DNA from: Candidatus Fermentibacterota bacterium
GTDB lineage: Bacteria > JAFGKV01
Assembly (NCBI GenBank): GCA_016928395.1
Contig: JAFGKV010000143.1
Span: 1 to 63,148 of the forward strand
Direction of reading: 5' to 3'
Length of the DNA: 63,148 nt
Shown: piece after piece, positions 48,778-56,508 of the stretch
How the letters are laid out: each line of letters begins with the position of its first letter
Position numbering within the stretch: the stretch's first letter is position 1
The notes under the pieces: generated by a model
What the model was told of the DNA's origin: nothing
The model's database searches: none
What the model saw: the letters and a program-made list of their open reading frames with translations, nothing else
Made by a program: the position numbers and the translations under genes

Positions 48778-51700
48778 ATGAAGCGCGCCCGCGTCGCCCC
48801 GACCGTCCCGGTTGGCCCCGGACGCCTGCCCCGCGTCGGGGAAGTTGTCGGCACCCGCTACCGGATCGCAGCCCATGTCGGCAAGGGCGGGTATGGTGAT
48901 GTGTTCAAGGCGCATGACCTCCGGCTGGATCTGCCCGTGGCGCTCAAGTTTCTGCGGGGCAGCATCGCCCAGGACCAAGCGGCGTGGGAGGCGCGCTTCG
49001 GCCGCGCGGTGGTGCATCCGGTCATTGCACGGATCCATGATTTGGCGTGGGAGCACGGCATGCCCTATCTGGTCATGGAGCTGGTGGAGGGGCCCACGCT
49101 CAGCGCCGATCTGGCAATCCACGGCCCGTGTTCGGTGTTCCAGGCGCTCTATCTTCTTGAAACGATCTGTCCCGCCCTGGAGGCAGCCAGCGACAAGGGT
49201 ATGCTCCACGGCGATCTCAAGCTGGCCAACATAATGGTACGGCCTGACGGCACTCTGGCATTGGTCGACTTCGGCACGGCCTTACTCCTGGCGCGCGAGG
49301 ACATCCCCGCGGCGGGAACGCCCGACTACATGGCGCCCGAGGTCCTGGCAGGCGGGCCACTCACGGCGAGTAGCGAGATCTACTCACTGGGGATTTGTCT
49401 CTACGAGTTGCTCACCGCCAGCCTGCCTCGAGATACCGCTCCCACCGGGAAGCGTTCCTCAAAACGGCCAAGCATTCGGTTGAGCAATGTCCGACCGGAT
49501 GCCGATCCCCGGGTCTGCGACCTCGTTGCGACCATGATCCAACCCGATGTAAGCCTGCGTCCTAAGACCCTTCGCGAGGTACACGACATGGCGCAGACGG
49601 CGATGCGTCAAATCAGGATCGAGGGTGCCCGTTCCTTGCTCGCCGATCTCTGGAGCAAACGCGTAGCCGTAATCGCCCACGATGCGGGCCGCAATCCCGA
49701 CCTCTATCGCGTTCTTCTGGCACAGCGCCCCCACGTGCTTATCCCGGCTGACGACCAGGCATCCTGGGATTTCGTCAGCCGCGCGCACCCCTCAGGCCCC
49801 CATGCTCCGGAGCACACGACTGCCTATGCAACGGTGGCGGAGCTGGAGAGGGCCTTTCAGCAAAGCGGGGCACACAAAATCGTCGTGGTGGGAGTATCGC
49901 CATCCCCAGGCCCGGCCACTACTGCGCTGCTACTCATCGTGCCCGAACGGGATGCGGCGTGGACCACCCTGAGGAATCCCTCACCCACGGCGTGTGCCGT
50001 CCCCCTGACTCTGCAAGATCTCGGGAGTGCGTCGGAGGCCATGGAATCCATGCCGGAGCTGGCCCCGGAACCCGCCCCTGGAGGAGGGCCCTACACGCGC
50101 CGGAGCCGCCGGGCCTATCGATCGCTCTCCAAGGTAACAGGCGCCCTGATAAGGGTAGTGCTCGAGCACCCGGTCACCCTTGTGGACGGCCTGGATGTTT
50201 CCGGCCGCACCTCCCTGGCATTGTGCGCTCTTCTGCCCGTTTTGGCGAACTTGGGCAAGAGAACGGTCTACGTCCCTCGCCTCCTGCCATCATCGAGGAT
50301 CATTGATGCGCTCAGTACAGACTCCTCAGACGACGGCGCCATTGTCGTGGTGGACGACCATCGCCAATGGCCCTTTCCCCCCACGTGGCCGTGGGACCAC
50401 GAGTCGTGGGCAGGGGTGGCACCGGCGCTCTCGGCCTCAGGTGGCCGGCGACTGGTGCTGATTGCCCACACGGCTCATGCCATGGAAGCCGAGACGGCCG
50501 CTCGCCATGCCGGAATAGAGGCCGCACGGCTCACGCTCCCCCAGAACGACCACGATCGAATGCTGGACCTCTTCCAGCGCGCCGGTGCGAGTGACGAGAC
50601 AGCGAGCCGCCTCGCGACGCGTCTGGGCGAAGATGGGTGGCTCCCTTTCGAACTCCAACTGGCGCTACGGTGGGCTCGAACCGGCGAAGGGCTGGAGGGT
50701 TGGAGCCTGGAGGCCGCACGGAAGATGCATGTACACGAGGCCCTGGGGGCCGTCTCGCTGGGATGGCAGGAACCGGCGCGACGCGTCATCGCAGCGCTGG
50801 CAACAGGCCGGGGTCGGACATCGCTGGACGAGGCTGCCACCATTGCCGGCCTTTCGATGGAGGAAATGAGAGGGCTTGGCAGGAAGCTGGTGGCAGTGAA
50901 GCTCCTGAGGGGTGTCTGGCACGGCAAAGACCCGTGGCTTGAGATCCCGCGCGGGTTTGCCACGCCGTTGCTGGAGATGTTCGGGCCCGAATTCATAGAG
51001 GCCCGGGCACTTCGGCAGTCGCTGGAGCTTGAGATCTCTCTGGCCAAGAGTTTCGAAACTCGGATCGAAGGCCCTCGTTTGGCCCTGCTACGGCAGTTGT
51101 CCGATTCGTGCATGCTGGATGAAAGAGAGCGTGCGTTCCTGGAAACGGCGACCGAGCACCTCCGCGAAGAGGAGCGTACGGTGAGAATGGCGGTCGAGGC
51201 GTATGCCCTCTGCTGTCAGCGCCTGGCCGACGCCCGAGCCGCACTGGGGGATCTGCCGGCCACGGTATCGTTATCCACCGAGAACGGCTATGCCCGAGCC
51301 CGCGGTCTTGCTGCGGGCCTGGCCGCCGAGGAGGCTCGCCAGCAAGAGTCCTTCGACGAGGCGACCCTGGGATGCCATCGGCTTCTGGTCAAGGACCCCT
51401 CAAATGCAGAGGCACGGGGATCTTTGACCGATCTGCATTGGCGCGCCATGGCTCAGGCGGAGGAACAGGCACGGTGGAACGCCGCCAGGCATCACCGTGA
51501 CCTCGCCCTCTTGTACGGAGGGAAGCACTTTCGACAGCGGCTGGAGAAAGGCGCCTCCGTACTCATCGATAGCAGCCCCAGGGCCTCGGTGTCGCTCTAC
51601 CGCCTGATCGATCGCGATGGCATACTGGTTGATGAGGGAGAGGGGGTCACCGCCGCCACGCCGTGCATGTTGGAGGGTTTGGAGAGCGGCCCGTGGCGCG

Positions 51701-52560
51701 CCGTGGTGGAAGGACCCGGGCACGTGGCCGCTGCCGTGGCGTTCAATCTCCGGTGCGGTCATGAGGAGCGTATCGTTGCTCACCTGTACCGGCATGCATG
51801 GCTGGGTGACGACATGGTGCATGTTCCAGCCGGCGTCTTCAGGTTCGGGGGGGATCCAAAGGCTCCCGGTGGGGGCTTTGAACGCGACGTCATGGTGGGA
51901 GACTTCTTTCTGGCGAGGTTCCCCATCACGTTCCGTCAGTATTGCCAGTTCCTTGATGCCCAGGCTCTACCGTTGGATGACTGTCTGATCCCCCGGGGGG
52001 AGCAAGGGCAGGAGCTGGTCATGCGTACCTCGGATGGGCGACATCTCCCCGTGCCGGCGCGCCTGCGTGTGGATGGGACCATTCGCTACCGGGGATCGTT
52101 CGAGCTGGAGATACCCGTGGTGGGCGTAAGTTGGGAGGCGGCGTGCCGGTATTGCCGCTGGCTGAGCGCCGAGGAACATCGTTCCTACAGGCTCCCGTCG
52201 GAGGTGGAATGGGAGAAGGCCGCCAGATCAGGTCAAGGCAGGGCCTTTCCGTGGGGCGATGGGTTCAGCCCGGCCCGATGCAAGATGAGAGATTCCCGGC
52301 CCGGCCCCCCTGGCCTCGAACCTGTGGGCGTATTCACGGCCGACCTGTCTGTCTGCGGTATCCGCGATCTCGCCGGAGGCGTTGCCGAGTGGTGTAGCGA
52401 TCTGGAGGCGGGACTCCTGGGCCTCCGGGTGATACGGGGTGGATCGTGGATCGCAGGTGCCGATGGCTGCCGTGCCGCCGCCCGAGGCGCACTTCCCGAG
52501 GAATGGCAAGGCCAGTGGGTGGGATTCCGCGTCTGTTTCGGCGCCGACGACGAGCCATGA
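48778..52560 (+). CDS. Serine/threonine kinase fused to a formylglycine-generating-enzyme-like domain
   Basis: This 1260-residue protein starts with a eukaryotic-type kinase domain (about 27-275): glycine loop GKGGYGDV, catalytic Lys in VALKFL (K57), HGDLKLAN with D146 (Arg of the HRD motif is Gly), DFG at 164-166 and MAPE. The central 600 residues contain no family I recognise; part (about 460-720) has the pattern of an AAA/STAND-like regulator. The C-terminal 275 residues are an FGE-sulfatase fold (MVHVPAGVFRFGG, GVSWEAACRYCRWLSAEE, RLPSEVEWEKAARSG, AEWCSDLEAG, VIRGGSW, VGFRV). This combination signals or binds ligands in several bacteria and need not modify sulfatases. Confidence 0.85.
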   Translation: MKRARVAPTVPVGPGRLPRVGEVVGTRYRIAAHVGKGGYGDVFKAHDLRLDLPVALKFLRGSIAQDQAAWEARFGRAVVHPVIARIHDLAWEHGMPYLVMELVEGPTLSADLAIHGPCSVFQALYLLETICPALEAASDKGMLHGDLKLANIMVRPDGTLALVDFGTALLLAREDIPAAGTPDYMAPEVLAGGPLTASSEIYSLGICLYELLTASLPRDTAPTGKRSSKRPSIRLSNVRPDADPRVCDLVATMIQPDVSLRPKTLREVHDMAQTAMRQIRIEGARSLLADLWSKRVAVIAHDAGRNPDLYRVLLAQRPHVLIPADDQASWDFVSRAHPSGPHAPEHTTAYATVAELERAFQQSGAHKIVVVGVSPSPGPATTALLLIVPERDAAWTTLRNPSPTACAVPLTLQDLGSASEAMESMPELAPEPAPGGGPYTRRSRRAYRSLSKVTGALIRVVLEHPVTLVDGLDVSGRTSLALCALLPVLANLGKRTVYVPRLLPSSRIIDALSTDSSDDGAIVVVDDHRQWPFPPTWPWDHESWAGVAPALSASGGRRLVLIAHTAHAMEAETAARHAGIEAARLTLPQNDHDRMLDLFQRAGASDETASRLATRLGEDGWLPFELQLALRWARTGEGLEGWSLEAARKMHVHEALGAVSLGWQEPARRVIAALATGRGRTSLDEAATIAGLSMEEMRGLGRKLVAVKLLRGVWHGKDPWLEIPRGFATPLLEMFGPEFIEARALRQSLELEISLAKSFETRIEGPRLALLRQLSDSCMLDERERAFLETATEHLREEERTVRMAVEAYALCCQRLADARAALGDLPATVSLSTENGYARARGLAAGLAAEEARQQESFDEATLGCHRLLVKDPSNAEARGSLTDLHWRAMAQAEEQARWNAARHHRDLALLYGGKHFRQRLEKGASVLIDSSPRASVSLYRLIDRDGILVDEGEGVTAATPCMLEGLESGPWRAVVEGPGHVAAAVAFNLRCGHEERIVAHLYRHAWLGDDMVHVPAGVFRFGGDPKAPGGGFERDVMVGDFFLARFPITFRQYCQFLDAQALPLDDCLIPRGEQGQELVMRTSDGRHLPVPARLRVDGTIRYRGSFELEIPVVGVSWEAACRYCRWLSAEEHRSYRLPSEVEWEKAARSGQGRAFPWGDGFSPARCKMRDSRPGPPGLEPVGVFTADLSVCGIRDLAGGVAEWCSDLEAGLLGLRVIRGGSWIAGADGCRAAARGALPEEWQGQWVGFRVCFGADDEP

Positions 52561-52564
52561 TGCC

Positions 52565-53548
52565 ATGGCGACGGCGTGCGGCGACTCCGGGCATGCGAGT
52601 GTGACCGAGACACCCCCTCGAGGGGCGCGGCGGCCCCCAAGCATTCTGGTGGTCATACCCTCGCACAACGGAGGCGAACTCACCGTGTCATGCCTTGAGC
52701 GCCTCCTGCCCCAGCTTCGCGAGGGAGATCGGGTAGTGGTGGTGGACAATGGATCATGGGATGGCTCGGCCCAGACAATCAGGAAGCGCTTCGACGGTGA
52801 GGTGCCTGTTATCCGGCATCGAAGACCTTTGGGGTTCGGCCCGGCCTGCAACCTGGGCGCCACCGGAACCCGGGCAGACCTGATCCTGTTCCTGAACCAG
52901 GATCTTCTCCTCTCACCGGACGGATTGGCCACTCTTCGGGAAAGCGCCGACCTCCGCCCCGGCGCCATCATTGGCGCCCTCCTCTTTGGTCCAGAAGGCA
53001 TGCAGGTGCAGCACGCCGGGGGCATCATTCTGCCCAATGCCTTGACCGAGCATCCTCATCGCGGAGTGGCGGCGGGAGAGCTCCCCCGCATGGGATTTGT
53101 CACGTGCGACTATGTCACCGGGGCGCTGTTCATGGTGCGCGCCGACATCTTCCGCGCTCTCGGAGGCTTTGACGAGCGGTTCAGGCCCGCCTACTATGAG
53201 GAGACTGATTTCTGTGTCAGGGCCCGCGCCCGTGGCATCCCGTCGCTGGTCGCCCTACGGGTCACCGCCCGACACTTTGAGGCAGTGGTGATGGGCAGGG
53301 ATAGCCCCAGATATCATCGTGCCTACCATAGAAACAGGTTACGATTCGTCATGAAGCACTACACCCGGCACGCCATTCGGACAGCCTTCGTTCCCGCTGA
53401 ACGCCGCTGGCGGCACTCAGCATTGTCCGCGTCAGCGCGTCGGGCTGTCTTCCACGCCTACGCGGCAACGCTGCTCGAATCTCCACGGTGGGTCTTCGAG
53501 CGGCGAAGGAGGCCGCCATCATTCGCTCCCCAGGAGGTTGCGCCGTGA
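52565..53548 (+). CDS. GT2-family glycosyltransferase
   Basis: This 327-residue GT-A protein of the rhamnosyltransferase-like GT2 type has IPSHNGGELTVSCLERLLPQL, VVVDNGSWDGS, LFLNQDLLLS (DxD-like metal site) and a YEETDFCVRARARG acceptor segment with a catalytic Asp. ATG 52565 was taken just past the kinase stop; upstream starts lie inside the kinase gene. Its stop overlaps the next gene's GTG. It opens the glycosyltransferase run. Confidence 0.83.
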   Translation: MATACGDSGHASVTETPPRGARRPPSILVVIPSHNGGELTVSCLERLLPQLREGDRVVVVDNGSWDGSAQTIRKRFDGEVPVIRHRRPLGFGPACNLGATGTRADLILFLNQDLLLSPDGLATLRESADLRPGAIIGALLFGPEGMQVQHAGGIILPNALTEHPHRGVAAGELPRMGFVTCDYVTGALFMVRADIFRALGGFDERFRPAYYEETDFCVRARARGIPSLVALRVTARHFEAVVMGRDSPRYHRAYHRNRLRFVMKHYTRHAIRTAFVPAERRWRHSALSASARRAVFHAYAATLLESPRWVFERRRRPPSFAPQEVAP

Positions 53549-55398
53549 ACGTTACCGTGCTCGGAATGGGACCCCTGCCAGGGCAGGAGTCAGACAAGAC
53601 CCACGCGCCAGGCATCCGCACGGCGCAGTTCGTGCGAGGGCTCATTGCCGGGGGACACGACGTGTCTCTGGCGGTCCGCACCCACACGGAAGCGGGCATC
53701 GCCGCCGATGCTGCCGCTCCTTCGGATCTGCCCGTCGCGAACTACCAGTCGTTCTCCGATGAGGAGTTCATGACCGGCGATACGCTTCGCCGCGTGATCG
53801 GGCAATGGGCTCCGCGGGCGTTGGTGGCTGTCACCTTCCTGCCGTCCTTCCGCGCCGCCAAGATTGCGGGTGATTTCCCCGTGTGGATGGACCTCTTTGG
53901 AGAGCCTTTGGCCGAGGGCCAGGCCAAGGCCGCCCTGCTGGGCGACGATGAGGTCATCCAGCCGTACTACGACATGCTTATGCCGATCCTGCAGCGGGGC
54001 GACCGTTTCTCTGCGGTGAGCAGGGCGCAGGCCAATGCCCTGGAGGGCCAGCTTGCCTTGGCGGGCCGCATGAGCCGGCGGACAGCATACTACCGCACGG
54101 TGCACACGATTCCGTGCGCGCTCGATCCGACCGTATCGCGCGCCTCAACGAACCCGTTGCGCGGCACCTTGGTGCCGGAGGATGCATTTGTGGTTCTTTG
54201 GTCGGGCGGATTCAATACCTGGTGCGACGTGGACACCCTGTACTTGGGCATCGAGAAGGCCATGAGTCACAATGACAAGATTCACTTCGTGTCCACCGGC
54301 GGCGCCCTGGGTGAGCAAGACTCGTCAACCTACGCCCATTTCGCCAATCTCGTTGACCGCTCCACCTGTAAAGCCCGGTATCATCTTGAGGGATGGATTC
54401 CCTACTCGCGCTTGGGAGACTACTACGGGTTGGCCGACGTGGCAGTGAACTCAGACAGGAGTCTCCTGGAGGTGCGCCTGGGCACAAAGACGCGGTTCAT
54501 GGAGTGGATTGCCTGCCACATTCCCATCATCACCTCACGGCTCTCGGAATTGAGCAGGGACCTGGAGCGCACCAAGGGAGCGTTGGGATTTGCGCCCGGC
54601 GACGGCGAGGCGCTGGCGACCCATCTCTTGTGGGCCGCCGCCAACCCTGAGGGGCTCACGACCATCAGTTCGCGGGCGCACCAGTTCGCGACCTCACGAC
54701 TCACCGCGGAGTCGACCGTGCATTCAACATCGCAATGGGCCCGTAGACCCCGCCGTGCACCGGACTGGCGGGGAGGCTTGGGGCTCATGCAGGCCGGCGA
54801 ACTCAGGATGCGGCGCGAACTGGAGTTGACCCAGAACCACGTGCGCAACCTCGATGAGACCATCGCGCATCTCAAGGAAGCCGTCGAAGGAGCGCGACAC
54901 GAGACAGACCTCGCCCGGCAGGAGACCGAGGAGGTTCGCGGCCAGGTGACGAAGGCCGAGGAGAAATCGGTGCAGTTCGAGGGCGAGATATCCAAGCTCA
55001 TTGCCGACCGCGACCACTGGAAGGAGAACTCGGCCAAGCTTCAGGAGAGGCTGACAACCCAGGATCAGGATTTCACCCGGCTTCGTGACGGCCTTGATCA
55101 GCAGATTCAGCAACAGCGGGAGTTGCTGGATGAAGTGGCCAAGCAGCTCCGGTACTGGGAAGGAATCGTTCGCAAGCGGGACAGCCGCATCAGCGAGTTG
55201 GAGACCAAGGCTGCTGAGGTGCAGCGGGAGCATCTGGAGATGCAGGGCCAGATCACAACGCTGCGGCGGGAAATCGAGCGGCTGACAGCCGGCCTCGCGG
55301 ACCGAGAGCAACAGGTGGCCGAACTCAGCGCCTGGGGCGAGCGAGTCCGCGGCACCCTGCCCTACAAGATGTACAAGTTCGTGAAGAGGGGTTCATGA
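53545..55398 (+). CDS. GT4-like glycosyltransferase with long coiled-coil tail
   Basis: This 617-residue protein has an N-terminal GT-B fold (about 1-410). The C-terminal half has FVVLWSGGFNTWCDVDTLYLGIEKA, YHLEGWIPYSRLGDYYGLADVAVNSDRSLLEVRLGTKTRFMEWIAC and a final LWAAANPEGL. From about 425 to 600 it is a continuous coiled coil rich in E, K, R and Q (ELTQNHVRNLDETIAHLKEAVEG … QQRELLDEVAKQL), ending in PYKMYKFVKRGS. Coiled-coil tails of this kind can measure or tether glycan-assembly enzymes. AGGAGGTTGC precedes GTG 53545, which overlaps the upstream stop. Confidence 0.85.
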   Translation: MNVTVLGMGPLPGQESDKTHAPGIRTAQFVRGLIAGGHDVSLAVRTHTEAGIAADAAAPSDLPVANYQSFSDEEFMTGDTLRRVIGQWAPRALVAVTFLPSFRAAKIAGDFPVWMDLFGEPLAEGQAKAALLGDDEVIQPYYDMLMPILQRGDRFSAVSRAQANALEGQLALAGRMSRRTAYYRTVHTIPCALDPTVSRASTNPLRGTLVPEDAFVVLWSGGFNTWCDVDTLYLGIEKAMSHNDKIHFVSTGGALGEQDSSTYAHFANLVDRSTCKARYHLEGWIPYSRLGDYYGLADVAVNSDRSLLEVRLGTKTRFMEWIACHIPIITSRLSELSRDLERTKGALGFAPGDGEALATHLLWAAANPEGLTTISSRAHQFATSRLTAESTVHSTSQWARRPRRAPDWRGGLGLMQAGELRMRRELELTQNHVRNLDETIAHLKEAVEGARHETDLARQETEEVRGQVTKAEEKSVQFEGEISKLIADRDHWKENSAKLQERLTTQDQDFTRLRDGLDQQIQQQRELLDEVAKQLRYWEGIVRKRDSRISELETKAAEVQREHLEMQGQITTLRREIERLTAGLADREQQVAELSAWGERVRGTLPYKMYKFVKRGS

Positions 55399-56504
55399 GC
55401 GATTCCTCCGTGGGAGTCGTCACGGTCTCCTACAATGGGCTGGACCACCTTCGCCACTTCGTCTCCGCGCTGGAGGCAACGTCCGCCACCGATCCCGTAG
55501 ACCGGCTGCTGGTCGTAAACAATGCGTCCACTGATGGCACCGGGGAGTGGCTGGATACCCGTGGCATCGAGACCATCACTCTGGGCGAAAACAACGGTTT
55601 CGCCAAGCCAAACAACCTCGGCATTCGCCATCTGGCCGATTGCAACTTCGTGGCGATTCTCAACAATGACACCGCGGTTGAGGAGGGGTGGCTGGCGCCC
55701 TTGCTGGAGGTTCTCCAGCGAGAGCCTTCCGCAGTCATGACGGGTGCCGTACTCACCGACTGGAGCGGCGAGCGGCTGGACTTCGGCGGCGGCGTGGTAT
55801 CATACACTGGTCACGCCCATCATCTCTCCGAACAGGAGATCCCTCCCCGCACGCAGCCTGCGCGCCGCGCGCTCTTTGCCTGCGGCGGCGCGGCGTTGGT
55901 CAGGCGCGAGACCTTCCTGTCGCTGGGGGGCTTCGACGAGGACTTCTTCGCGTACTTCGAGGACGTAGACTTCGGGTGGCGGGCCTGGCTCGCAGGATAT
56001 GAGGTGTGGATCGCCTACGGGTCGCGGGTTCGCCACCGGCACCAGGGCACGGCGTCCCGGCTTCCGTTTCCTCCGCGTATGCGGCTCTACGAGCGCAATG
56101 CCCTGGCCACCGTGCTCAAGAACTACGGCGACGACACCGTGTGGCAGGCCTGTGCCGGGGCGCTGCTGTCCCTGTTCGCCCGCTCGGTTGCCTATTCACC
56201 GCTGGACGTCGGCGATTTCGCCGTGGGCGGATCGCTGCCTCCCCAGGCGCCTCCCGAGCCGGAATCGGTGATCTCCGGCTCCTCCGCAGCACAGCTGCTT
56301 GCCGTTGAGGATATCGCCCACGGCTGGGATCTGTGGATGGGGAAACGGGCCTCGGTGCAGGCATTGCGCCGCCGACCCGACCGGGACATCTTACCCCTGT
56401 TCGGGGACTTCGCCGTCCCTCCCCTCTTGGACAACCCGGCATACGAGGCGGCGCATCGGGCCGTGATTCAAGCCTTGGGCATTGACGAGATGTGCAGGGA
56501 GTGA
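55395..56504 (+). CDS. GT2-family glycosyltransferase
   Basis: This 369-residue GT-A protein has VVTVSYNGLDHLRHFVSAL, LLVVNNASTDGTGEW, GFAKPNNLGIRHL, AILNNDTAVEEGWL and GGFDEDFFAYFEDVDFGWRAWLAGYEV. It adds a sugar from an NDP-sugar to a growing chain. A C-terminal extension of about 110 residues (SSAAQLLAVEDIAHGWDLWMGKRASVQALRRR) parallels one in the next protein and may be a shared docking part. ATGA overlap with the upstream gene. Confidence 0.87.
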   Translation: MSDSSVGVVTVSYNGLDHLRHFVSALEATSATDPVDRLLVVNNASTDGTGEWLDTRGIETITLGENNGFAKPNNLGIRHLADCNFVAILNNDTAVEEGWLAPLLEVLQREPSAVMTGAVLTDWSGERLDFGGGVVSYTGHAHHLSEQEIPPRTQPARRALFACGGAALVRRETFLSLGGFDEDFFAYFEDVDFGWRAWLAGYEVWIAYGSRVRHRHQGTASRLPFPPRMRLYERNALATVLKNYGDDTVWQACAGALLSLFARSVAYSPLDVGDFAVGGSLPPQAPPEPESVISGSSAAQLLAVEDIAHGWDLWMGKRASVQALRRRPDRDILPLFGDFAVPPLLDNPAYEAAHRAVIQALGIDEMCRE

Positions 56505-56508
56505 GGCC

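Noticed and set aside
48778-52560. Sulfatase-maturing activity of the FGE-like domain acting on the lipoprotein at 58971
   Set aside because: The lipoprotein has Thr at the nucleophile place, so it has no Cys or Ser to convert; FGE-like folds fused to kinases often serve other roles.
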